From the NCBI RefSeq assembly GCF_014636865.1, contig NZ_BMER01000002.1, forward strand, positions 618,292 through 682,291: a stretch of 64,000 nt of DNA, read 5' to 3'. Both the position numbers and the translations under genes were made by a program. The notes beneath the pieces were generated by a model. It was given only the letters and a program-made list of their open reading frames with translations. It was not told the DNA's origin and did not search any database. The stretch is from Parapedobacter pyrenivorans. Its GTDB lineage: Bacteria > Bacteroidota > Bacteroidia > Sphingobacteriales > Sphingobacteriaceae. Positions 51,443 to 60,370 of this stretch are shown here, piece by piece (within the stretch, counting starts at the first letter, position 1; the number at the start of each line of letters is the position of its first letter).

Positions 51443-54400
51443 TTAGAATTTAATACTTAACCCCACGTTGTATAAACGATATACAGGAATGCCTTCGATA
51501 CCACCATCATAGTGTCCTTCTGGCCCATAAATATCATGATCCAGCTTATCCCATGTCAGTAGGTTTTGCCCACTCAGAAAGAACCTTATGCCGTTGTAGG
51601 CTTTGAACGTATACCCCATTTCCAGGTTTTTTAACCGGAGATAGGACTTATCTTCGACAAAGAAATTGCTGGGTTCATGATTGGAATTTTTCTTGGCAGA
51701 CAATGCAGGATACGTGATTTTCTCTCCATTGGCGTAGCGATCGGCTGTCCAGGCGGTTTTGTGCCATTCGGAATACATGCCTTCAAAATTATACTCTACG
51801 CGGCTATTGGACATATCGATTGTCCAATAATCAGCAATTCCCTGGAAAAGAAAATTCAGGTCAAAGTTTTTGTACTTGAATCCACCATGGAAAGCATAGA
51901 AGAAGTTCGGTAATGTGCCATTTCCGAGGGGTACTTTATCCTTGTCATTGATTTTACCGTCGGCATTCAGGTCATAGTATTTAAGATAACCGGGTCTGGG
52001 TGTACCAATCTCATAGGTCAAACCACTGTTATCAATCTCATCCTGGCTGTTGAAATATCCATTGCCGTTATGGTCATCGACCATGTAACCCCAATCCTGT
52101 CCAATCGGATATCCTTCCTGACGGAGGCGATAGGCATAGTCCTCTGCCCGTTCGCTTTCGTCCCAGAAAATGATTTTATTTTTGTTGTAAGCTAGCCATC
52201 CACCAAAAGACACCGTCAGGTCACGGGTAACATCTCTTGTGAAATCGAGCGCCACCTCGTATCCTTTGTTTTCGAAGACACCAACGTTCGTCCTTGGGTA
52301 ATTTCCGAGAGGAACCCCTTGGTAGTCGGGTGTTTTTGATATAGCACTGGTAACACCGTTTTCCGTTCGCTCATTATATGCATCGACAGATAGTGTCACA
52401 TTATTAAACAACGAAAGGTCGACTCCCAGATTCTTCTTTGTGATGATTTCCGGATCGAGGAGCGGATTGGCAACCTGGCCTTCGTTTACGTTATGGCCGC
52501 CCAGAAATCCAAATCCACCACCGGTCAACGTCACGTTGTCGAGGTAGACGTACCTGCCAATTCCTCGGTCGTTACCGGTTTTACCCCACGAACCACGGAA
52601 TTTCAAGTACGTTAGCACGGGATTCGCTTTTAAAAACGACTCGTTGGTGGCCACCCAGCCCGCAGAAATAGCGGGGAAGACGGTGAAGCGGTTCTGGCGG
52701 GAGTATTGTTCCGAACCGGAATAGCCCAGATCGAATTTAACTAAGTACCGGCTGTCAAATCCATAAGTCGCACTCACGCCGGAGTTTACCCGTTTGTAAG
52801 GCAATCCGGCACCGGCCTTATTGAGGTGCTGATAAAAGCTGTAAGCCATGGCGCTCACAGCGTGTATATTTTTGAACTTCCTATGATAACTCAAGACACC
52901 TTTATAGTTCAGGTTGTAATAAAATTGGGTGCTGCTTCTGTACTGCAAGGGCGTATTGACCTGTGTCCGTATCTTCTCGAACTCCAACTCGGAATAATCT
53001 TTGGTACGTACCCATTCTTCATAGGTACGGTTTACGAACAGTCCTTTGACCGCGTTGGTTTGGTAGCCGTAGTTGCCGCTCAGGCTCAACCCCGGTGTCA
53101 GAAAGCTGAGGTCGAGTTTGGGTGCAAACTGTGCGTAAATATTGGTGACGGTGTACTGGTCGTAACCAAGACGGTTGATGACGGCCCAGGAGGTGATTGG
53201 TTCAGTTTCCGTAACGACTACTTCACCGCCCGAGACCTCACCGGTTTCGGGGTCTTGTACCAGCGGAGTGGTCGGCCCATAATTATAGGGTGGTAAGGTG
53301 AAAAAACGATACCAGATTCGCTTCGCGAACCCGTCCCAGTTGCCCCCATAGGTTAATTCCACCGCATGACCGCCCGGCGTTCTTTCCCGCTTGACGTTCC
53401 CACTGAGATTCACCCCAATAGAAAAGTATTTAGATAAGTTGACATCCACGTTTGAACGGATGTTTGCCCATACAAAACTGTTGTTGGGGTTATAATCAGT
53501 AGTTGTCGGATCTACCTTCCACATGCCATCCTGATGCAGTACATTCACGTTGGTGTAGAAAACGGCATGGTCCCCGCCACCTGTTAGATTAAGATTCATC
53601 CTACTCATTTGAGTAAGGTCTTTGGCATTCATTGCCCGCCAGTTATTGTCGGGGAAATAATCCCTGTCTTCGCCCGCGACGAATCCATCTTCAGCAACTT
53701 GGCTGAAATAGGAGTACGCTCCGTTGCCATCGTTGTAACCCGCCTGGTTACGCAGCCGCACAAAATCGGCCGAACCGATGTGGGGCGGGGTGGTCGTCCG
53801 TTGTTCAAAAGTTCGATTAATTTCGGCGTCTATTCTCAGCGGCTGTTTTATGCCCCGCTTGGTCGTGATGACAATCACACCATTAGCTCCGTGGATCCCG
53901 TACAACGCCTGGGCGGATGCATCTTTTAATACGCTGATGGATTCGACCTCGTTGGCCGTGATGTACTCAAAAAGCTCATTGCCATTGTAATCATACGGGA
54001 ATCCATCGATGACAATCATAGCCGTGCCACCGTTGGGAGAGGAGCTGCCTCTCAGCCAAAGTTCCGTGTTGGTTCGTGCCGGCTCCGAATAGGTCTCTCG
54101 GGTAAACAATCCCGGTAAACGTCCGGCAAGTGACATCGAGAGGTTCCCAACGGGAGAGCGACGTAACTCTTCACTGGTCACTTCGGCAGTGGAAGCGGTA
54201 ACGTCCTTTTTTTGTTGGGTATAATTGCCGAAGTATAGTTTTTCATCCAGGTCATATGTTTCGGCACGTTTCATGGTCACATTCAACGCCCCATCGGTAA
54301 CCTCATTTGTTTGCGACAGGTACCCGCGCATCGAGAAGACCAGGTGTTTGCTATCGTCGTTGATTCGCACCTCATAATCACCGTTTTTGTCGGTCGCGGC

Positions 54401-54553
54401 AACATTTTTACCGTTGGCTGAGGTGACGGTTACCCCCTGCAGTATTGAGCCATATTCATCTTTGACCGTCCCGTTGACCTGCGCTTGGAGGAACCCTGCC
54501 CACAAAAGCAACGAAACTAATAGATGTATGGTTTTATTTGTTAAATTATTCAT
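51443..54553 (-). CDS. SusC/RagA-family TonB-dependent transporter (second pair of the locus)
   Basis: 1036 residues. Signal peptide ending at FLQAQ; carboxypeptidase-D-like domain about 25-105 (VNGTVKDEYGSILQGVTVTS). The usual acidic TonB-box phrase is altered (DLDEKLYFGNYTQQKKDVTAS). Plug with SSPNGGTAMIVIDGFPYDYN and LKDASAQALYGIHGANGVI; barrel to residue 1036 ending LSIKF. No STN domain. It lies 30 bp downstream of the first SusD and directly upstream of the second SusD, so the tandem SusC-SusD-SusC-SusD set is probably one mRNA from 59746. Confidence 0.94.
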   Translation of the reverse strand: MNNLTNKTIHLLVSLLLWAGFLQAQVNGTVKDEYGSILQGVTVTSANGKNVAATDKNGDYEVRINDDSKHLVFSMRGYLSQTNEVTDGALNVTMKRAETYDLDEKLYFGNYTQQKKDVTASTAEVTSEELRRSPVGNLSMSLAGRLPGLFTRETYSEPARTNTELWLRGSSSPNGGTAMIVIDGFPYDYNGNELFEYITANEVESISVLKDASAQALYGIHGANGVIVITTKRGIKQPLRIDAEINRTFEQRTTTPPHIGSADFVRLRNQAGYNDGNGAYSYFSQVAEDGFVAGEDRDYFPDNNWRAMNAKDLTQMSRMNLNLTGGGDHAVFYTNVNVLHQDGMWKVDPTTTDYNPNNSFVWANIRSNVDVNLSKYFSIGVNLSGNVKRERTPGGHAVELTYGGNWDGFAKRIWYRFFTLPPYNYGPTTPLVQDPETGEVSGGEVVVTETEPITSWAVINRLGYDQYTVTNIYAQFAPKLDLSFLTPGLSLSGNYGYQTNAVKGLFVNRTYEEWVRTKDYSELEFEKIRTQVNTPLQYRSSTQFYYNLNYKGVLSYHRKFKNIHAVSAMAYSFYQHLNKAGAGLPYKRVNSGVSATYGFDSRYLVKFDLGYSGSEQYSRQNRFTVFPAISAGWVATNESFLKANPVLTYLKFRGSWGKTGNDRGIGRYVYLDNVTLTGGGFGFLGGHNVNEGQVANPLLDPEIITKKNLGVDLSLFNNVTLSVDAYNERTENGVTSAISKTPDYQGVPLGNYPRTNVGVFENKGYEVALDFTRDVTRDLTVSFGGWLAYNKNKIIFWDESERAEDYAYRLRQEGYPIGQDWGYMVDDHNGNGYFNSQDEIDNSGLTYEIGTPRPGYLKYYDLNADGKINDKDKVPLGNGTLPNFFYAFHGGFKYKNFDLNFLFQGIADYWTIDMSNSRVEYNFEGMYSEWHKTAWTADRYANGEKITYPALSAKKNSNHEPSNFFVEDKSYLRLKNLEMGYTFKAYNGIRFFLSGQNLLTWDKLDHDIYGPEGHYDGGIEGIPVYRLYNVGLSIKF

Positions 54554-54583
54554 AAATGAATTTCGTTTGAATTAACAATCAAA

Positions 54584-56479
54584 TTACCACCCCGGATTTT
54601 GCCAGTTCTCGCCGGTCAGACCGATCATGATATTCGCGTCATCCAGCGGTATGGGAAACCACAAAAACTTACGCGAATAGCTCAACCGCTCGCGTGACAC
54701 CGGACCTCTGGCATACGTGTAGGTTCCGTCATCGTTGCGCGTAATATGTGCTGCGGTAACCCACCGATCGGTTTTCTCAAGGTCTTCTTCAGGCTTGTGC
54801 CAGCGACGGACGTCAAAGTAACGATGTGCCTCAAACGCAAGTTCCACCCGGCGTTCATTACGAATACGAAGCAGGAGTTGATCCTTAGAAAGCCCCTGCG
54901 GCAATTCAAGCATATTTACGCGTCGGCGAATGGCATTGATAGCCTCGTACGCTTCGTTCAAGTGACCGGCTTCCGCAGCCGCTTCTGCAAGATTCAGATA
55001 AATCTCTGCTAATCTCATTACTTTCGGATAGGCCATTCCAACGTTCACGACTTCCTGTCCAGCATTCGGGTGAAGAAATTTCCGCAGGAAATAGCCGGTG
55101 CGCGTAGCCTTCCGAGTAGTCGGGTGTCTGCCTGTCTGGGGTTCGCCCTCCCAAGTCGCAATTACGCGTGTTCGATAGCCCCTGCCTGCAGGATAATTTT
55201 CGGCACTTTCCGTAGTTTCATCGAAAGGCCAGTAGCATTTACGTTTTGAGCCGTTGTAGTAGATAGAGGCGTAAAATCGCGGATCGCGGTTTTCGTAGGG
55301 ATTTTGCTCATCATATAGCGTATTACTGGGGTTGAAGTTGGGCTGTAGGTGGGTAACTTCATCCGTGTATGGTTTGGACAGGTCAAGGATCGGTTCGCCG
55401 TCAATAGTTTCAAAACAATCAACGATTTCCTGCGATGGACAGGTACCGGCCTTGTATCCTCCTTGAGCCCCCACTCCTTCTGTGCCGAAACCATCTTGAC
55501 CCGCATTGGTTTGATAAATCGTCTCTTTATCGGTCGGGTTACTTTCGTAAGCCATGCTGTTACAGAAATATTCGTTGAAAAGCTTGGCGGCATCGTTTGG
55601 TAAAAACACATCCGGGTTGTCGTTCCAAGACGCGAAATTAACGTTGTTGTATAATTCATACCCATTTGCTTTCAGGTTTGCAAGAGCTTGCCTATTAATT
55701 TGATAAGCTTCTTCCCAGTAGTCGTTTCCTTCGTTGTACAATGGACTTGCAGCATAGAGCGACATCCTTGACTTAATCCCCTCTGCAACTGCTTTGGTGA
55801 GTCGGAATGCCTCGGCGTTGGAAGTAATGCGCCAGGGTAATTCCGCAGTCGACAGCGCGACATCACAATCTTCGATAATAAATTGCACCACATCGTAATA
55901 GGAGCTTCTGACCGTTTGGGAAAAATCATCTTCGTAACTGTGTGCTTCCCTGACAATAGGGAGCGGGCATCCGAAAAACTTAAGCAGTACCATGTAATAA
56001 TAAGCCCGCAGCAAATGTGCTTCGGCCTTCCATCGCGCACGATTGGTCTCACTCTTTACCTTTGCCCCGTCGATATTGCCTAGGAATATCGAGCATTTAC
56101 GGATGCCTTCCCACATGCGTACCCAATACTTGCCATTGCCGGCATTGTCCCATTCTTCATTAAAATGAGAGGCAGCCGAGACATTCCCGCTATACAACTT
56201 TCCTGAAGTGATCCATGCTTCGGCCTCCGCATCCGTATCCCAAGATTCATCGCTCCAGTCTACTGGTCCACGCATATGAAAGAAATAGGCTTTCCCTTCT
56301 CCGGGGATGTATGCGTAACAGGAATTCATATAGGCGGCGGTTTTTTCATCATCTTGAAAAACGTCCTCGAGGGCAATTTTACCATCGGGAGCCTGGTCTA
56401 AAACATCAGAGCATCCACTAAGTAATATAGACGCAACCAATGCCAGTGTTTTTGTGATTTTAGATATATGATTAGTCAT
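54584..56479 (-). CDS. SusD/RagB-family lipoprotein (first pair of the locus)
   Basis: 631 residues; lipobox LSGC with Cys23, then SDVLDQAPDGKIALEDVF. TPR helices and C-terminal signature (RRVELAFEAHRYFDVRRW, IPLDDANIMIGLTGENWQNP) are clear. The C-terminal phrase is close to that of the SusD at 49207 (NERRVELAYEGHRYFDVRRW), but the latter carries the extra insert. Sits 21 bp after the first SusC. Binds glycan at the cell surface for import by that SusC. Confidence 0.94.
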   Translation of the reverse strand: MTNHISKITKTLALVASILLSGCSDVLDQAPDGKIALEDVFQDDEKTAAYMNSCYAYIPGEGKAYFFHMRGPVDWSDESWDTDAEAEAWITSGKLYSGNVSAASHFNEEWDNAGNGKYWVRMWEGIRKCSIFLGNIDGAKVKSETNRARWKAEAHLLRAYYYMVLLKFFGCPLPIVREAHSYEDDFSQTVRSSYYDVVQFIIEDCDVALSTAELPWRITSNAEAFRLTKAVAEGIKSRMSLYAASPLYNEGNDYWEEAYQINRQALANLKANGYELYNNVNFASWNDNPDVFLPNDAAKLFNEYFCNSMAYESNPTDKETIYQTNAGQDGFGTEGVGAQGGYKAGTCPSQEIVDCFETIDGEPILDLSKPYTDEVTHLQPNFNPSNTLYDEQNPYENRDPRFYASIYYNGSKRKCYWPFDETTESAENYPAGRGYRTRVIATWEGEPQTGRHPTTRKATRTGYFLRKFLHPNAGQEVVNVGMAYPKVMRLAEIYLNLAEAAAEAGHLNEAYEAINAIRRRVNMLELPQGLSKDQLLLRIRNERRVELAFEAHRYFDVRRWHKPEEDLEKTDRWVTAAHITRNDDGTYTYARGPVSRERLSYSRKFLWFPIPLDDANIMIGLTGENWQNPGW

Positions 56480-56500
56480 AGCAATTTCTTTATTACAGTG

Positions 56501-59500
56501 TCAGAATTTGATATTGGTCCCAAAGCTAAAAATAGCGGTCTGTGGGTAGCCGATCGAATCGTCGTTTTCAGGATCGAGGTGGGTCGGCCTGAATTTGGGT
56601 GACCAAGTAAAAGCATTCTGCCCATTCATAAAAACCCGCATATTGGAGATTCCTATTACCCTTAGTGAATTGGCCGGGAGTGTATAGCCGACTTCAAAGT
56701 TTTTAAGTCGGAACAAATCACGATCAAAGACAAAGAACGAGTTTGCTCGGTGGTTCACTCCCTCCTCAGAGTGAAGTGCCGGGTAAGTAATCTCTTCACC
56801 ATTTTTCCAACGCTCTTCGGTCCATGCATTTTTATGATAAGGGAAAAAAGTCCCGTCAAGCGTTGTTTCATAAGTCCCCTGCGAGGCAAAAGAGGAATTG
56901 AACTTGCCCAGTCCCTGGAAGAAGATATAGGCGTCAAATGCTTTCCATTCAGCGGAGAATGAAAAGCCATAGCTGTACCGGGGAATGTTTCCTACCCCGA
57001 TGGGAGCCTGGTCCTTGTCATCAATCAGATTGTCCCCGTTCAAGTCTTTATAGACGAAATCCCCAGGACGTGGTGTGCCGAATCCGTATGTAACGCGTTC
57101 CGGATCCGCTACCGATTCGGCGTTCCAGTACCCGCCATCTTGGTCCCAATCGATGAGATATCCCCAAGCCTGCCCGATCGGATAACCTGTTCCACGGTAT
57201 TTGTACGCATAGGTATCATCGCGCGGTACCTCATCAACGTTTGTGCGTTTATTCCGGTTATACGAAAGCTGTCCCCTAAAGTGGAGAAACAGGTCGTCGC
57301 TGACTCGCTTGTTGTACCCCAATTCAATTTCATATCCCCGATTCAACACTTCGCCCATATTTACTTTCGGTATATTGTTTATTGGAACACCTTGCCAGAT
57401 TGGGATACTATTCCGCTGGAGAAGGATCTGTGAGCGCTTTTCACCGAAAATATCAATTTGCCCCGTGATGTCCTTGATAATAGAAAAGTCTACACCTACG
57501 TTGTATTTATTGGCGATTTCCCAGGTAAGCATCCGATTGCCCAACAATCCTTCGTTGACCCGTTGCCCGGCAGCGAGGCTACCGGAGAATCCTCCACCGC
57601 CAACCGTAATATCGTCTAAATAGAGAAAGCGAAGTGATCCCATTTTATCGTTTCCTACTTTCCCGTAAGAAGTCCTGATTTTCAGGAGTGTGACGTAGGG
57701 ATTGTCTTTTAGGAACGGTTCTTGGCTGATTACCCATCCTATCGATCCCGAGGGGAAGAAGCCGAATCGTCCTTCAGGGGAGAACTGTTCTGATCCATTG
57801 TAACCGAAGTTGATTTCAGCAAGGTAGCGCGTATCGAAGTCGTAAGTGGCGCGTCCCGCAAAGCCGAACACATTAAAAGGAATATCGGCTCCCCCCGAAT
57901 CCCAGTAATCGCGATCCGCGCGGACCATGCCTGTTACGTTATGTTTTCCAAAAGACCGGTTATACAGCAGTTGTCCCTGAAAATTGACATTGTATTTTGC
58001 CCCCTGGTCATAACTTAACGAAAAGTTGTCTTGTTTCAGCTGGAATACAGCGAATGTGAGTTCATCTGTCTCCGGGTTAATAAATGCTTGGTATTCGGTT
58101 TGATTATTATTGCCTCTTACCATGTTGTTTCCGACGGCATCGTACGAAATCATCCCTTTCATGGTAAGCCCCTTGGTGATTCCTCCCAAATCGAAATCGA
58201 GTCCGAAAGAGGAGTTCAGGTTGGACCGGGTTTGAAGATCATAGCCATACCAGTTCATGATCGTGAAAGGTGAACGGTCGGCATAGTGTCCGCTGGTCAA
58301 ATAAGTTGGATCTAGCGGGCGATTCGGGGGGACGCCGTATCCTGGAATGGTTACAGGTCCCGGCGTCATTGGTAAAATGGTTTGTGCCTGATACATCATA
58401 TCCCGTACCAACCAGTTTCGGTCACCACCGTACGTCACCCCAGGATTTGGCATATTTACTTTCTCAATGTAGGTACCTAAGTTCAGGAATGCTTTGAGCC
58501 ATTTGTTCACCGTATAATCCACATTTGACCGGAATGAATAGCGATCCAACTTAAACGAGGGGTCATATTTCAGGATATCTTCCGGGAGGGTATGCATATT
58601 GCCTCCCTGATTCAGGTAACCGACATTCAGGAAATAGGTGACTTTATCGGTCCCCCCGCTCATATTGGTATTGAGGGTTGTCTGCGGTGACCATTTTTTT
58701 ACAAGCATCCTGTACCAGTCATTATTCGGATACATCCACTTTCTTAGGGCAGCCTTTTCTTCATAATCGGGTGCGGACGGATCTAATCCGGCAAGCGGAT
58801 TTTCGAACTTGGCGATAATCTCGGGGGTAAAAGGTGCTGTAAATCCGTCATTTTCCAAAGCGGTGTTGCGCAGTTTCATGTACTCAACCGATCCCGGCAT
58901 CTCCGGTTCGCGGGTGAGTCGCGAGTAACTTTGGGTAACATTGACGGAAAGTTCTGGTTTCCCAATTTTACCACGCTTCGTGGTGATGATCAGTACACCG
59001 TTTGCACCGCGAACGCCGAATATCGCAGTTGCAGAGGCGTCTTTCAACACTGAGATTGATTCCACCTCGTTGATATCGATGGTACGGATATTGTCCCTTG
59101 GTACGCCATCGATCAGGATCAACGGGTTGGTGCCGTTGATCGTGGCAGCCCCTCGAAGATACATGGTCGCATCGTCGACCCCCGGCTGCCCGCCCACGCG
59201 TTGCATGGATGTAAGACCGGCAACACGACCGGCGAGTGCGTTGGCAAGGCTGGCCGACGATGATACGCGTAACTCTTCGGGACTGACCGAAGAAATGGCG
59301 CCGGTGACCGTCACCTTCTTCTGCACACCGTAGGCAACGACCACGACTTCATCCAGCCCCACGTTATCTGGCATCAACTGGACATTCATGACTGTAGTGT
59401 TACGCACGGGCAGCTCCCTGTCAATATAGCCAACTAAGCGAAATAACAGGGTATCCCCAACGCGTACACCCGTCAACGAAAATGTGCCTGCCTGATCAGT

Positions 59501-59746
59501 AGATACGGCAGCAGATCCGTGTTTGACGCTGATGGTTACGCCAGCCAACGGCCCTTGCTCATCGCTCACTTTTCCACCTATGTTCAGCCCCTGCTGCGCC
59601 AATAGGGCTACCGGTGCTAAAATAAAGGCAAAAACCAGAACGGATAATGGCCACGAATCTTTAAAATTTCGGACGCGTTTAAGTTTAACCATAGTTACAT
59701 AATTTAAAGTTAGTTTGATGAATAATTTAGTCCCATATGTGTTCAT
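56501..59746 (-). CDS. SusC/RagA-family TonB-dependent transporter (first pair of the locus)
   Basis: 1081 residues from the ATG at 59746; a second ATG at 59692 gives a more normal signal peptide (VLVFAFILAPVALLAQQ). A GGAG 12 nt before the first ATG leaves the choice open. Carboxypeptidase-D-like domain about 50-130; TonB box region LDEVVVVAYGVQKKVTVTGA; plug with SusC signature INGTNPLILIDGVPRDN and LKDASATAIFGVRGANGVL; barrel ending SFGTNIKF. No STN. First gene of the minus-strand operon; its long upstream region carries phased repeats and a TAGTTTTG box. Confidence 0.95.
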   Translation of the reverse strand: MNTYGTKLFIKLTLNYVTMVKLKRVRNFKDSWPLSVLVFAFILAPVALLAQQGLNIGGKVSDEQGPLAGVTISVKHGSAAVSTDQAGTFSLTGVRVGDTLLFRLVGYIDRELPVRNTTVMNVQLMPDNVGLDEVVVVAYGVQKKVTVTGAISSVSPEELRVSSSASLANALAGRVAGLTSMQRVGGQPGVDDATMYLRGAATINGTNPLILIDGVPRDNIRTIDINEVESISVLKDASATAIFGVRGANGVLIITTKRGKIGKPELSVNVTQSYSRLTREPEMPGSVEYMKLRNTALENDGFTAPFTPEIIAKFENPLAGLDPSAPDYEEKAALRKWMYPNNDWYRMLVKKWSPQTTLNTNMSGGTDKVTYFLNVGYLNQGGNMHTLPEDILKYDPSFKLDRYSFRSNVDYTVNKWLKAFLNLGTYIEKVNMPNPGVTYGGDRNWLVRDMMYQAQTILPMTPGPVTIPGYGVPPNRPLDPTYLTSGHYADRSPFTIMNWYGYDLQTRSNLNSSFGLDFDLGGITKGLTMKGMISYDAVGNNMVRGNNNQTEYQAFINPETDELTFAVFQLKQDNFSLSYDQGAKYNVNFQGQLLYNRSFGKHNVTGMVRADRDYWDSGGADIPFNVFGFAGRATYDFDTRYLAEINFGYNGSEQFSPEGRFGFFPSGSIGWVISQEPFLKDNPYVTLLKIRTSYGKVGNDKMGSLRFLYLDDITVGGGGFSGSLAAGQRVNEGLLGNRMLTWEIANKYNVGVDFSIIKDITGQIDIFGEKRSQILLQRNSIPIWQGVPINNIPKVNMGEVLNRGYEIELGYNKRVSDDLFLHFRGQLSYNRNKRTNVDEVPRDDTYAYKYRGTGYPIGQAWGYLIDWDQDGGYWNAESVADPERVTYGFGTPRPGDFVYKDLNGDNLIDDKDQAPIGVGNIPRYSYGFSFSAEWKAFDAYIFFQGLGKFNSSFASQGTYETTLDGTFFPYHKNAWTEERWKNGEEITYPALHSEEGVNHRANSFFVFDRDLFRLKNFEVGYTLPANSLRVIGISNMRVFMNGQNAFTWSPKFRPTHLDPENDDSIGYPQTAIFSFGTNIKF

Positions 59747-59967
59747 ATTGGCAATGCATCTCCATTTAAATTTGAATCAATGCTTTTCTATAAGAACGCT
59801 AATCCTAATTTACGGAGCTGAAATAATGCCCCCAAGCAATGCGGGTTAAAGCACAATGCGCGGCCACTTGTTAGCAAGATAATTGTTGATTGTTCTGAGC
59901 AGGTACGCAATGTGCACGCTGCGTTAGTAAACGTATTTAATTCATACAATTTGGTTTATAACTAGCA

Positions 59968-60028
59968 CAAAACTAAACAGGAGTTATTTGTGCGGCAACC
60001 TGTACTATGCCGTAGCGACCTGCCCTAT
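59968..60028 (-). promoter_or_regulatory. Leftward promoter with tandem 20-bp-phased operator repeats
   Basis: On the minus strand, ATAGGGCAGGTCGC (60028-60015) and ATAGTACAGGTTGC (60008-59995) are direct repeats matching at 11 of 14 positions, exactly 20 bp apart. TAGTTTTG (59975-59968), a -7 TAnnTTTG box, begins 19 bp after the second repeat. No TTTG -33 box is evident, in line with an activator-dependent promoter for the tandem SusC/SusD operon. Confidence 0.6.
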
Positions 60029-60124
60029 CCTGTTGGTGTATTAAATACATTAAGGAGTAAGCTGTTACTGGAGCAGAATAAGCTGCAAAACTATTGGCAT
60101 GGGGTTGGTTAGTTTACGTTCAGG

Positions 60125-60174
60125 ACGGTGCGGGTTGCATCAGTACGGTACGGGTTGCCGCCGGATTATTTTTG
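60125..60174 (+). promoter_or_regulatory. Rightward promoter with tandem 20-bp-phased operator repeats
   Basis: ACGGTGCGGGTTGC (60125-60138) and ACGGTACGGGTTGC (60145-60158) differ at one position and are 20 bp apart. TATTTTTG (60167-60174), matching TAnnTTTG, begins 8 bp later. The repeats resemble, in opposite orientation, the leftward pair (consensus A-Y-R-G-K-R-C-R-G-G-T-Y-G-C), so the same protein probably controls both operons. Confidence 0.6.
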
Positions 60175-60370
60175 GTTACATTCGCTAGTTATAAACCAAT
60201 AATAGACAGATTATGACTTTGCTCCGTGTTAACTTTCGCGAAAATTACCGGATGATCATGTGTGCTGAAATTTGTATGTATTGAAACAAAATTCATTAAA
60301 AAACATGATTTTGACTATAAAAGAAATACTGGCAGTCAATCAAATTAAAGGGATCGCCTTATTTTAGCAG

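Larger units (their letters stand above)
59747..60370. other. 624-bp divergent regulatory region between the susC operon and the rightward hydrolase genes
   Basis: No protein gene is visible on either strand. It holds two pairs of 14-bp repeats (59995-60028 and 60125-60158), each pair with a 20-bp period and the two pairs in opposite orientation, plus a -7-like box next to each pair. These imply 5' leaders of roughly 190-215 nt for both operons. No local regulator gene (HTCS, AraC or sigma) is adjacent, so the factor must be encoded elsewhere. Confidence 0.7.
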
